Positions 15,842 to 24,483 of a stretch of 64,000 nucleotides of DNA are shown one piece after another. The stretch spans positions 1 through 64,000 of the forward strand of contig CAYQIV010000007.1 of assembly GCA_964417725.1 (NCBI GenBank), read 5' to 3'. Position 1 is the first letter of the stretch. Each line of letters begins with the position of its first letter. Made by a program: the position numbers and the translations under genes. Origin of the DNA: SHZI01 sp964417725 (lineage in GTDB: Bacteria; Pseudomonadota; Gammaproteobacteria; Steroidobacterales; GCA-2729495). A model generated the notes under the pieces. The model made no database searches and was not told the DNA's origin. It was given only the letters and a program-made list of their open reading frames with translations.

Positions 15842-16702
15842 ATGGGCATCATCGAAAAAGCCATCTCGCTCGGCAAAAAGCGTGACGACCCGCCACATGC
15901 CGCGACCAAGGCCAGGCCGCACAAGCCACCGGCAGGACCGGGGACGCCGCACGGTGGCCCGCGGCCGGCGCCGGTGCCCTACCATACGACTCTCGCGGCC
16001 AAGGGCATCCTCGCCAGCCGCGACGACGACCCCACGCTGTTCGAGCAGCTGCGCCACCTCAAGCGACCCGTCCTGCAGAACGCTTTCGGCCCGCTCGGCG
16101 GGGGCAACAACGCCCACATCGTCATGATTGCCAGCGCCCTGCCCGGCGCCGGCAAGACCTTCACTTCGGCCAACCTCGCCTACAGCCTGACCCACGAGCG
16201 CGACCGTTCGGTGGTGCTGATCGATCTCGACAATATCAAGCGGACGCTGACGCGCAGCCTGGGGCTCGAGGACAGGCCGGGCTTCTTCGACGTCATCGAC
16301 AACCCGGCGATGCGCCTCGACGAGGTCATGCTCGACACCGACATGGCGGGCCTGTCGGTCATCCCGACGGGCACGCACTTCGATGATTCCGCAGAGCTGC
16401 TCGGCTGCGAACGCGCCCGGCGGGTGGTCGCCCAACTCGCCCACGAAGACCCATCGCGCATCATCCTGCTCGACACACCACCGCTGCTGTCGACACCCGA
16501 CGCCCACGCCATCGTCGAGATCGCCGGGCAGCTGCTGGTGGTCATCGAGGCCGGGGTAACGACACTCAGCGACATGAAGAAAATGCTGCCCACGCTCGGC
16601 AGCGACAAGCCGGTCGGCCTGGTGCTGAACAAGAGCCCGGCATCGGCCTGGCTTTCCCAGTATGGGGGTGATTACTATGGATCCGGTTATGGCCCTTCGT
16701 AA
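15842..16702 (+). CDS. Cytoplasmic tyrosine autokinase (Wzc/CpsD-like), XrtA-associated
   Basis: A 286-residue P-loop protein of the bacterial tyrosine kinase type. Seen: Walker A ALPGAGKTFTSANLA near residue 100, Walker A' VVLIDLDNIK near residue 125, Walker B IILLDTPPLLSTPDA near residue 205, and a tyrosine-rich C-terminus (YGGDYYGSGYG) suited to autophosphorylation. The N-terminal MGIIEKAISLGKK is typical of the PEP-CTERM locus autokinase family. It should pair with the preceding chain-length protein to cycle EPS polymerisation and export. The following gene starts inside its 3' end, giving translational coupling. Confidence 0.93.
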   Translation: MGIIEKAISLGKKRDDPPHAATKARPHKPPAGPGTPHGGPRPAPVPYHTTLAAKGILASRDDDPTLFEQLRHLKRPVLQNAFGPLGGGNNAHIVMIASALPGAGKTFTSANLAYSLTHERDRSVVLIDLDNIKRTLTRSLGLEDRPGFFDVIDNPAMRLDEVMLDTDMAGLSVIPTGTHFDDSAELLGCERARRVVAQLAHEDPSRIILLDTPPLLSTPDAHAIVEIAGQLLVVIEAGVTTLSDMKKMLPTLGSDKPVGLVLNKSPASAWLSQYGGDYYGSGYGPS

Positions 16703-18140
16703 GACGGCTCCGGCACGGCGGCTGAACCGCTGCGCGTCGATCATCGGCGCCACCGCACTGGCCGGCGGCCTGCTGCCGGCGGTGCAGGCCCTCGAGATCC
16801 GGCCATCGATCCAGGTCGGCGCGGTCTACACCGACAACCTCAACCTGTCGGCCAGCAACGAAGTCGACGACATCGTCATGCGCGTAGACCCCGGCATCGT
16901 CGTCAGCCACGAGTCGTCACGCGTCACGCTGGAGGCCGGCTATACCTACACCTGGCTCAAGTTCCAGGATGCCGACGAGAGCGATGCCAGCTTCGGATCG
17001 GGACGCGCCAACCTCGACCTGGTGCTCTTCCGGGACCTTCTCTCCCTGGAATCCTTTGCCCGGCGTTCGCAGCGCATCGTCGATCCCGAGCAGTCGGTCT
17101 GGTACACCAACGTACCGATCGTCGACAACCGCACCGACGAGACGCAGATCGAGGCCGGTCCGCACCTGCGCACCGAGATCCTCGACCACACGCTCGACGT
17201 CCAGTACCGGCTCGGCACCATCAGCTATGACGCCGAGGGGCTGCAGGATGTCGACTACCATGAGAGCACCACCGTCATCGGCAGCCCGGAACGCAACCGC
17301 GGACTGTCCTGGACACTCACCCACGAATACCAGGTCTACGAATACGAGACTCCACCGGATTCGAAGGCGCAGCTGGCGTTCTTGACCATGACCTGGGGAC
17401 TCAGCGAGTCCGGCGAGAGCTATCTGTTCGGCTCCTACGGTCAGGAAAGCGACTACACCGATTACAGCAGCGCGGACCTTGAGGAAACATACTGGGAGAT
17501 CGGCTTCCGGCGCGTCTCGGGACGCACGCGACTCGAGGCAGCCGTCGGCGACCGCAGCTTCGGCTCGACATTGCGCGCCCTGGCACGCCTTGAGACCACC
17601 GGCGGCGCCGTCGAGGTGGCGTATTTCGAGGAACCGAGCCTGCAGGAGAGCGTGTTCGGACAACGCAACAGGGACTTCGAAAGCGGCAACCCGGAAGTCC
17701 CCGGGACCATCGACCGCCCCGGCATCGGCGACCGTTTCGTATGGAAACGCTTCACCGCCAGCATCAATCAGGAATTCGGCCGCAACGAACTGACCCTGCT
17801 CGGCTTCCGCGAGGAACGCGAGGACTTCGTCCTTCGCGAGGAGGACCCGCTGAATCCGGTCGGGCGCGCCTCGGAGCGTCAGAACGGGTTCGTCGTCGAG
17901 GTCGCCCGACAGCTGGGCGTCAGGACACGCCTCGGGCTGCAAGGGCGTTTTGCCGACCGCGAGTTTGCCGAGGGCAATGGCGACCGGATCACGCTGATCC
18001 GCCTCGGCATCGATTACGCGCTGGGCCGGCGCACGAGCCTCGAGGGCTGGCTGGCCCGGCACAAGCAATCCGGTGCCGAGCGGGCCAGCGACAACTACAC
18101 CGAGGACCAGGCCGGCCTGCTGCTCAGCTACCGCTGGTGA
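16677..18140 (+). CDS. Outer-membrane beta-barrel protein, PEP-CTERM system-associated family
   Basis: A 487-residue protein with a signal peptide (cleavage near VQA|LEIRPS). A repeated beta-strand pattern follows, ending in LLLSYRW with a C-terminal aromatic residue, as in outer-membrane barrels. The first strand (PSIQVGAVYTDNLNLS) resembles the uncharacterised PEP-CTERM-associated barrel family that sits next to the tyrosine kinase in XrtA loci. The ATG at 16677 follows GGGGGTG and overlaps the kinase gene by 26 bases; an ATG at 16662 is also in frame. It is probably an EPS secretion or retention component, by location only. A related barrel lies at 4452. Confidence 0.85.
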   Translation: MDPVMALRKTAPARRLNRCASIIGATALAGGLLPAVQALEIRPSIQVGAVYTDNLNLSASNEVDDIVMRVDPGIVVSHESSRVTLEAGYTYTWLKFQDADESDASFGSGRANLDLVLFRDLLSLESFARRSQRIVDPEQSVWYTNVPIVDNRTDETQIEAGPHLRTEILDHTLDVQYRLGTISYDAEGLQDVDYHESTTVIGSPERNRGLSWTLTHEYQVYEYETPPDSKAQLAFLTMTWGLSESGESYLFGSYGQESDYTDYSSADLEETYWEIGFRRVSGRTRLEAAVGDRSFGSTLRALARLETTGGAVEVAYFEEPSLQESVFGQRNRDFESGNPEVPGTIDRPGIGDRFVWKRFTASINQEFGRNELTLLGFREEREDFVLREEDPLNPVGRASERQNGFVVEVARQLGVRTRLGLQGRFADREFAEGNGDRITLIRLGIDYALGRRTSLEGWLARHKQSGAERASDNYTEDQAGLLLSYRW

Positions 18141-18182
18141 AGGCGCATACCCCGCCTGCGGCACGACTCCCCGGGGAATGAC

Positions 18183-19073
18183 GTGGCGTCCGTCTCACAT
18201 CCCGCCCCCCCTGCCGCGGGGGCAGCACACGGCCCGGTCAACGGCCTTTCGGTCGATGTCGAGGATTATTTCCATGTCCAGGCCTTCGCCGGCAGCGTGC
18301 CACGCGATGACTGGCAAAAGCTGCCGTTGCGTGTCGAGCGCAACGTGCACCGGCTGCTGGAGCTGTTTGCCGACCATGGTGTGAAAGCCACTTTCTTCAC
18401 CCTCGGCTGGGTCGCCGAGCGCTGCCCGTCGCTGCCCCGCCAGATGGTGGCGGCCGGCCACGAAGTGGCCAGTCACGGCTGCGCGCACATCCCGGTCTAC
18501 ACCCAGACCCCGGCCGAGTTTCGTGCCGATGCCGCACGCAGCAAGGCCCTCCTCGAGGACCTTTCCGGCACCGCGGTCACGGGTTACCGCGCGGCGAGCT
18601 TTTCGGTGATCCCGGCCAGCGCCTGGGCCTTCGAGGAGCTGGAGGCTGCCGGTTACGCCTACTCATCGAGCGTCTACCCCGTCCAGCACGACATCTACGG
18701 TTTTCCGGGCGCACCGCGCTTCACGTACCGACCCACTGCCAGCGGACGGCTGGCCGAGTGCCCGGCGTCGACGGTGCGTGTCGGCGGCCGACTGTGGGCC
18801 TGCGGTGGCGGCGGCTGGTTTCGTCTTTTCCCCTATCCGGTCTTCCGCTGGGCGTTGCGCCGGGTCCATCGGCAGGACCACCAGCCGTGCTTCTTCTACA
18901 TGCACCCCTGGGAGATCGACACCGGCCAGCCGCGCCTCGGCAACGCGCCGCTGCGCTCGCGTTTCCGCCACTACCTCAACCTGCACCAGACCGAGACCCG
19001 CCTCGGGCGCCTGCTGCACGACTTTCACTGGGACCGTTACGACCGCGTCCTGGGCGTTGCACCGGCATCATGA
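18183..19073 (+). CDS. Polysaccharide deacetylase, XrtA-associated (NodB fold plus DUF3473)
   Basis: A 296-residue NodB-type deacetylase. The catalytic/metal aspartate region is LSVDVEDYFHVQ, and the zinc histidines are in ASHGCAH (H-x3-H). YRAASFSV and the DUF3473-like C-terminus (HPWEIDTGQPRL, HYLNLHQTE) define the PEP-CTERM locus subfamily. No signal peptide is visible, so it probably acts on lipid-linked or precursor sugars in the cytoplasm, or is exported by an unknown route. Translation starts at GTG 18183. Its stop codon overlaps the ATG of the FemAB gene. Confidence 0.92.
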   Translation: MASVSHPAPPAAGAAHGPVNGLSVDVEDYFHVQAFAGSVPRDDWQKLPLRVERNVHRLLELFADHGVKATFFTLGWVAERCPSLPRQMVAAGHEVASHGCAHIPVYTQTPAEFRADAARSKALLEDLSGTAVTGYRAASFSVIPASAWAFEELEAAGYAYSSSVYPVQHDIYGFPGAPRFTYRPTASGRLAECPASTVRVGGRLWACGGGGWFRLFPYPVFRWALRRVHRQDHQPCFFYMHPWEIDTGQPRLGNAPLRSRFRHYLNLHQTETRLGRLLHDFHWDRYDRVLGVAPAS

Positions 19074-20116
19074 CGCTGAAAGTTCGTCAACTGCCAGAGG
19101 GCGATGACCGCCCGGAATGCCGGGCGTGGGCGGCATGGACGGAAGCGGCGCCGGCGGCCAGCCTGTACCACGGCCTCGCCTGGCGGCGGATCTTCGCCCG
19201 GCACTTTGGCTGGCAAACGCATTACCTCTACGCCGCCGATGGCGCCGGCATCCGCGGCATCCTGCCACTCGTGCGCCTCAAAAGCCGGCTGTTCGGCGAT
19301 TTCCTCGTTTCCCTGCCTTACGTCAACCACGGGGGCGTGGTGGCAGCAGACGAAGCCGCCGACCAGGCGTTATTGGATGCCATGGCAACACTGGCCGGAA
19401 CGCTCGGTGTCACCCATGCCGAGGTGCGGGAGACCCGCGCGAGGGCGCCCGACTGGCCCGTACGCACCGACAAGGTCGGCATGCGCCTGGCCCTGGCGGG
19501 CGACGGCGACACCCAGTTCCGGTGCTTCAGCGCCAAGCTGCGCGCCCAGATCCGCCGACCGGCCAAAGAAGGCGCGACCGCCCGATGCGGCGGCAGCGAA
19601 TTGCTCGACGCGTTCCATCGTGTCTATGCCCACAACATGCGTGACCTCGGCACGCCGGTCCATGGCATGGGGTTTTTCGCCGTCGTCCTCGAGGCATTCG
19701 CCGCCCAGGCCGACGTGGTCGTGGTCCGGCTTGGCGGACAGCCGGTGGCCGCCGGCATCTTGCTCCACCACGCCGGCGTGACGGAGATCCCCTGGGCGTC
19801 TTCGCTGCGTACCGCAAACCGCACTGGCGTCAACATGCTGCTCTACTGGACCTGCGTGGAGCAGGCGATACGGCGCGGCTCGACCGTCTTCGATTTCGGT
19901 CGTTCGACCCATGGCAGCGGCACCTACCGCTTCAAGGCCCAGTGGGGCGCACAACCACTGCCGATGTTCTGGCACTACTGGCTGCGCCCGGGTCAGGCGC
20001 TGCCGCAGCTCAACCCGGCCAACCCGAAATACGCGCTGGCCATCAGGACGTGGCAGCGGCTGCCGGTCTGGCTGACCTGCCGTCTCGGCCCGCCGATCGT
20101 GCGCAACCTGCCATGA
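19070..20116 (+). CDS. FemAB-like acyl/aminoacyl transferase, XrtA-associated
   Basis: A 348-residue protein of the FemAB/GNAT fold found in XrtA loci. Recognisable parts are SLYHGLAWRRIFARHFGW near residues 30-48, LPYVNHGGVVA, the acceptor-domain segment RAQIRRPAKEG, and the C-terminal HGSGTYRFKAQWGAQPLPM motif, which is typical of this family. It may attach an acyl or aminoacyl group to the glycan; the substrate is not known. The ATG at 19070 overlaps the upstream stop (ATGA); the frame is open further upstream but without conservation. Confidence 0.9.
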   Translation: MTLKVRQLPEGDDRPECRAWAAWTEAAPAASLYHGLAWRRIFARHFGWQTHYLYAADGAGIRGILPLVRLKSRLFGDFLVSLPYVNHGGVVAADEAADQALLDAMATLAGTLGVTHAEVRETRARAPDWPVRTDKVGMRLALAGDGDTQFRCFSAKLRAQIRRPAKEGATARCGGSELLDAFHRVYAHNMRDLGTPVHGMGFFAVVLEAFAAQADVVVVRLGGQPVAAGILLHHAGVTEIPWASSLRTANRTGVNMLLYWTCVEQAIRRGSTVFDFGRSTHGSGTYRFKAQWGAQPLPMFWHYWLRPGQALPQLNPANPKYALAIRTWQRLPVWLTCRLGPPIVRNLP

Positions 20117-20141
20117 CAATTACGGCCAACGGAGCCCTCTG

Positions 20142-22070
20142 ATGTGCGGCATCTACGGCGAGGTGATGCTGCGCGCCGGGCCACCGCCCGGGCGCGATGC
20201 CGTCACCGCGATGGGCGCGGCCATGGTCCATCGTGGCCCGGACGACGATGACCTCCACATCACGCCGCAGGTGGCACTGGGCCTGAGGCGCCTGTCGATC
20301 ATCGACCCGGCCGGCGGGCGGCAACCGCTCTACAACGAAGACCGTTCCATCGCCGTGGTGTGCAACGGTGAAATCTACAATTTCCGCGAGCTGCGCAGCA
20401 TGCTGGCCGCCGAAGGCCATCGCTTCCGTACCGGCAGCGACGCCGAGGTGCTCGTCCACCTGTACGAACGCGACGGCGACCGTTTTGTCGACCGGCTGCG
20501 CGGCATGTTCGGCTTCGCCCTGTGGGACGGGCGACGCCATCGCCTGTTGCTCGGCCGCGACCGGCTCGGCATCAAGCCGGTGTATTACGCGGTGTTGGGC
20601 GACAGGCTGGCCTGGGCATCGGAAACCAAGGCCCTGCTGGCGCGCCCTGACATGACCCCGCGCATCGACCTGCCGGCGCTGGAAAACTTTCTCGCGCTGG
20701 GCTACGTCGCCAATCCATCGAGCCTCTTTGCCGGCATCCGCAAGCTGCCACCCGGCCACATGGCCATCGTCGAGAACGGCGACGTCAGCGAACACGCCTA
20801 CTGGCAGCCCGTCGTCCAGCCTCGCCATGACCTCGACGAGGCCGGCTGGATCGCGGCGATCCGCGCGACGCTCGCCGAGAGCATTACCGCACAGATGGTC
20901 AGTGACGTGCCGCTCGGCGCCTTCCTCAGCGGCGGAATCGACTCGACGATGATCGTGCACTACATGTCCCGGGCCGCCTCCGGCCCGGTGCAGACTTACT
21001 CGATCGGCTACGACGAATCGACCGGCGGCGCGTTCTACAACGAACTCGAGTACGCGCAGCACATCGCCGAAACCTACCGGACCACGCACAAGGCGCTGAT
21101 CGTCCGCCCCGACGTCATCGGCCTCCTGCCCGGGCTGGTCTGGCACATGGACGAACCGACCGCCGACTCGGCCGTGATCACCACCAGCCTCGTGTCGGCC
21201 CATGCGGCAAGGGAGGTCAAGGTCATCCTCTCCGGTGTTGGCGGCGACGAACTGTGGGGCGGCTACGACCGCTACATGATGTCGCATTACGTTGGCCTGA
21301 TCCGGCACCTGCCCGGCTGGCTGAGACGCGGCGTGCTCGCCCCGCTGACGCGCCACCTCCCGGTCGATCGCCACTCGCGCCTGCTCAACATGTTCCGCTA
21401 CCTGCGGACACTGACCACACTCGCCGACGTCGACCAGTCGCAGCGCTATCACAGCCTGATGGCCCTGTTCGGCCGCGACGCACTGGCACGGATGCTGGCG
21501 CGTGGACCGGCCGGTGGCGACGACGCCCTGCTGGCGCTGCTCGGTCGCTACAGGGACTTCGGCGAACTCGACCAGATCTTCCTCGCCGATCTTGGCGGCC
21601 CGCTGACCGACGACCTGTTGCTGCTTTCCGACAAGATGAGCATGGCGCACTCGCTGGAATCCCGCGTGCCGCTGCTCGACGAGCGGCTCCTCGACCTCGC
21701 CGCCAGCGTCCCGGCGCACATGCGCGTGCGTGGCCGCCATACCCGCTGGCTGCTCAAGCGCGCCCTGCGCGGCGTGATTCCCGATGTCACCCTCGACCGG
21801 CGCAAGCGCGGCTTCGGGCCACCGATGGGCGGCTGGCTGAAAAAGGAACTCGGACCCGTGGTCGACCGCCTGCTGTCGGCCGAGGCGGTGGCCCGGCGCG
21901 GGCTGCTGCGCCCTGCAGCCGTCACGGCACTGGTCGCCGAACACCGCGGCAATCGCGCCGACCACACCGACGCGCTGTTCGCCCTCGTCACGCTCGAACT
22001 GTGGTGCCGCCTGTTTCTCGACGGCGAACGCGCCGATGACCTCGCCGGCTGGCTGACCGAAGGCGCCTGA
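20142..22070 (+). CDS. Glutamine-dependent amidotransferase, asparagine synthase-like (second copy)
   Basis: A 642-residue enzyme starting MCGIYGE, with Cys2 as glutaminase nucleophile. Glutaminase motifs RRLSIIDPAGG and NGEIYNF, and synthetase motifs FLSGGIDST near residue 263, SGVGGDELWGGYDRY and RRKRGFGPP are intact. It closes the 13613-22070 operon. Compared with the paralogue at 10241 the acceptor half differs strongly, so the two probably amidate different sugars or different positions. The acceptor cannot be assigned from sequence. Confidence 0.9.
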   Translation: MCGIYGEVMLRAGPPPGRDAVTAMGAAMVHRGPDDDDLHITPQVALGLRRLSIIDPAGGRQPLYNEDRSIAVVCNGEIYNFRELRSMLAAEGHRFRTGSDAEVLVHLYERDGDRFVDRLRGMFGFALWDGRRHRLLLGRDRLGIKPVYYAVLGDRLAWASETKALLARPDMTPRIDLPALENFLALGYVANPSSLFAGIRKLPPGHMAIVENGDVSEHAYWQPVVQPRHDLDEAGWIAAIRATLAESITAQMVSDVPLGAFLSGGIDSTMIVHYMSRAASGPVQTYSIGYDESTGGAFYNELEYAQHIAETYRTTHKALIVRPDVIGLLPGLVWHMDEPTADSAVITTSLVSAHAAREVKVILSGVGGDELWGGYDRYMMSHYVGLIRHLPGWLRRGVLAPLTRHLPVDRHSRLLNMFRYLRTLTTLADVDQSQRYHSLMALFGRDALARMLARGPAGGDDALLALLGRYRDFGELDQIFLADLGGPLTDDLLLLSDKMSMAHSLESRVPLLDERLLDLAASVPAHMRVRGRHTRWLLKRALRGVIPDVTLDRRKRGFGPPMGGWLKKELGPVVDRLLSAEAVARRGLLRPAAVTALVAEHRGNRADHTDALFALVTLELWCRLFLDGERADDLAGWLTEGA

Positions 22071-22094
22071 GTGGTGCCGACGCCAGTGCGTCGT

Positions 22095-23264
22095 TCAGGC
22101 GACGCGCACCTGCGGGGCAATACCGAGCCCGGCCAGCTGGTCGACGATCTCGTCGCGGTAGGCGGGGTTCATGAGCACCAGTTCATCGACCCGGGTGCCC
22201 GCCAGGGCCGCCGGCGCGACGATGCGCTGCGCGGTACCGGCAACGTGATGACCGTGCTTGGCCGGGTTCTGGTCGACGACGACCTCCACGGGGCCCGGTA
22301 CCCGCAGGTCCAGCAGGTTGAGGAACATCACGCCCTTGGAGCCGGCACCCCAGACTGCAGCGCGGCGCCCCTGGCTGCGCAGCCCGGCCGCCCACTGCCG
22401 CCAGTGCGCCAGCTTGGCCGGCAGTTCCCCGGCAGCCCGCTGCAGGGCCTGCGCATCAGCCGCAACGCGCCGGGCCGCTTCCGGTCGCGGCGCGGCCACG
22501 CGCACCTCGGCCGCAAGGAACTGCCCGTCGAAGACCGCGTCGAGGGCCAGCACCTCGAAGCCGGCGACGGCCAGGGCATGGGCCAGCGAGGCCGCGGAAA
22601 AGTACGAGATGTGTTCGTAGAGGTAGTCCCACAGCGCACCGGCCTCGAGCTGATGGCGCCCGTTCGGCACCTCGAGGTACAGCACGCTGCCCGGCCGGGC
22701 CGACATCGCCGTGCGCAGGCCAGCGAGGAAGGCGAGCGGGTCGGCGACATGTTCCAGGACATGGCGGCAACAGACCAGCGCAGGTGCGAGGGCGCGGGCA
22801 TGCGCCGGCGTGAAGTGCTCGCGGCGGATCTCGACCTGACCATCACCTTCCACATCATCGCCGTCATGGCTGGGATCAAAGCCCGTGCCGCGACCGCCGC
22901 TGTGCGCGCACAACAGCCGCAGCAGGTCGCCCCGCCCGCAACCGATATCGACGATGGGCTGTCCATGCAGCGCATGACGCGTCACCAGCCTGTCGGCGAG
23001 CGCCTCGGCATAGCGGCGGAACACCGCAGAGAAATGCTGCGAGTTTTCGTAGCCGGGGGCATAGGCGACGCACGCGGCATCGAAAGCCTGGTTGCAGACG
23101 TGCCCGCAGTCGGCGCAGGCAGCGAGGCGCAGCGGCCCGGTCGCTGCCGCCCGCGCCGCACTGGGCGTGGGCCACTGCACGTTGCAGAACAACGGCACTG
23201 CACCGAGATCAAGCAGCGGCTCGAGCTGCTCCGACCGGCAGACGGGACAGGCTGTCAGCGACAT
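22095..23264 (-). CDS. SAM-dependent sugar C-methyltransferase, zinc-binding type (copy 1)
   Basis: A 389-residue member of the TylCIII/NovU-like C-methyltransferase family. It has an N-terminal zinc knuckle (CPVCRSEQ and CADCGHVC), SAM motif I VDIGCGRGD near residue 105, the catalytic-region motif YLYEHISYFS, and a C-terminal Methyltransf_14-type domain with AVWGAGSKGVMFLN. Such enzymes methylate C3 of 4-keto-6-deoxy nucleotide sugars. It is the last gene of the leftward operon, 16 bases after copy 2. With rfbF upstream the substrate is probably CDP-linked, which is inference. Confidence 0.88.
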   Translation of the reverse strand: MSLTACPVCRSEQLEPLLDLGAVPLFCNVQWPTPSAARAAATGPLRLAACADCGHVCNQAFDAACVAYAPGYENSQHFSAVFRRYAEALADRLVTRHALHGQPIVDIGCGRGDLLRLLCAHSGGRGTGFDPSHDGDDVEGDGQVEIRREHFTPAHARALAPALVCCRHVLEHVADPLAFLAGLRTAMSARPGSVLYLEVPNGRHQLEAGALWDYLYEHISYFSAASLAHALAVAGFEVLALDAVFDGQFLAAEVRVAAPRPEAARRVAADAQALQRAAGELPAKLAHWRQWAAGLRSQGRRAAVWGAGSKGVMFLNLLDLRVPGPVEVVVDQNPAKHGHHVAGTAQRIVAPAALAGTRVDELVLMNPAYRDEIVDQLAGLGIAPQVRVA

Positions 23265-23280
23265 GGGCCGGCAGAACCGC

Positions 23281-24483
23281 TCACAGCGCCGCGATCTCGG
23301 GCGCCAGGCCGAGCCCCGCCAGCGAGGCGCGGATCTCCGGCACGTAGATGCGGTTCATGACGACGACCACATCCGGCTTGACGGCGACGAGGCGTTCGGG
23401 GCCGATGATCTCGAGGCCGGAGCCGGGCATGAAGGCGCCCTGGCGGTAAGGGTTGATGTCGACGGCATGCGAGACGAGCGAAGCCCCGGGAACCCCGTGC
23501 ATGAAGGCCACGCCCTTGGAGCCCGATCCCCAGATGACGACCTTCCGGCCCGCGGACTGCCAGCCGGCGAGACGTTGCTGCCACCCGTCGATCACCGCCC
23601 CGACGCGGGAACGGAAGCTCCCGGCCAGCTCGCGCAGCACCGCCAGGTCGTCGGCGACGGCCGGCGCGACCCGCGGCCGGGCGGCGTCGGGATGGCCCGC
23701 CTCGACGGTCAGGTACTGGCCGTCATAGGCCACGTCTGCATCCAGCACCTCCAGACCGAGGCGTGTGAAGAGCCGGGCGAGCGTGCCGGCGGAGAAATAC
23801 GAGCAATGCTCGTAGTAGATGTCCTCGAAGGCGCAGTCGCGGAGGATGCGCAGCGATTCGGGCACCTGGATAAACACCACCGCACCGGGCCGCCGCGCGG
23901 TGCGCACCATGTCGCGCAGGAAGGCCGCCGGCTGCGGGATGTGCTCCAGCGTCATCTTGCAGGCGACGAAGTCGGCAGCGTGCCCGGCGTGGGCATCGGC
24001 GAAAAAATCCCTGATCACCCGGAAGCGACTCGCACCCGCCGCCTCGCCGCGCGCCGGCGAGTACCCCGGATCGAAGCCCAGGCCGCGGTTGTCGCCGAGG
24101 TCGCAAAGCAGGCGCAGGAACTCGCCCTTGCCGCAACCGACCTCGATGATGTCCTTGCCACGCAAGCCGTGGCGCTCGACCAGCGCCCGCGCCAGGCCAT
24201 CCTGGAAGCTGTTGAAGGTTGCCGAGTAGGCCTGTGTCTCCTCGTAGCGCGCCGAATACTCGGTGAGGACCGGGTCGAAGGCCATGTTGCCGGCGAAACC
24301 ACAGGCCGCGCAGAATGCCAGCCGGATATCGCCCCTCGGGTAGCCGAGCGCCTCTTCGCGACTGGCGAGCAGGATACAGCTGTTCGATGGCACGCCATCC
24401 TGCGAGAAGATCACCTCGAGCCGGTCGCTGCCGCAACAGGGGCAGATCCCCGGCTCCACCGGCGGGTTGCCCGCGGCCGCCAT
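23281..24483 (-). CDS. SAM-dependent sugar C-methyltransferase, zinc-binding type (copy 2)
   Basis: A 400-residue paralogue of the neighbouring genes. Zinc knuckle CPCCGSD and CAACGFAG, SAM motif IEVGCGKGEF near residue 118, catalytic-region motif DIYYEHCSYFS, and C-terminal WGSGSKGVAFMHG domain. The ATG at 24483 shares its A with the stop codon of copy 3 (TGATG), showing tight coupling. The YEH triad expected in active C-methyltransferases is present. Confidence 0.88.
   Translation of the reverse strand: MAAAGNPPVEPGICPCCGSDRLEVIFSQDGVPSNSCILLASREEALGYPRGDIRLAFCAACGFAGNMAFDPVLTEYSARYEETQAYSATFNSFQDGLARALVERHGLRGKDIIEVGCGKGEFLRLLCDLGDNRGLGFDPGYSPARGEAAGASRFRVIRDFFADAHAGHAADFVACKMTLEHIPQPAAFLRDMVRTARRPGAVVFIQVPESLRILRDCAFEDIYYEHCSYFSAGTLARLFTRLGLEVLDADVAYDGQYLTVEAGHPDAARPRVAPAVADDLAVLRELAGSFRSRVGAVIDGWQQRLAGWQSAGRKVVIWGSGSKGVAFMHGVPGASLVSHAVDINPYRQGAFMPGSGLEIIGPERLVAVKPDVVVVMNRIYVPEIRASLAGLGLAPEIAAL

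Noticed and set aside
18758..19069. Upstream extension of the FemAB gene by about 100 codons
   Set aside because: It overlaps the deacetylase gene in another frame and is not conserved in character; ATG 19070 gives the normal family length and an ATGA overlap.
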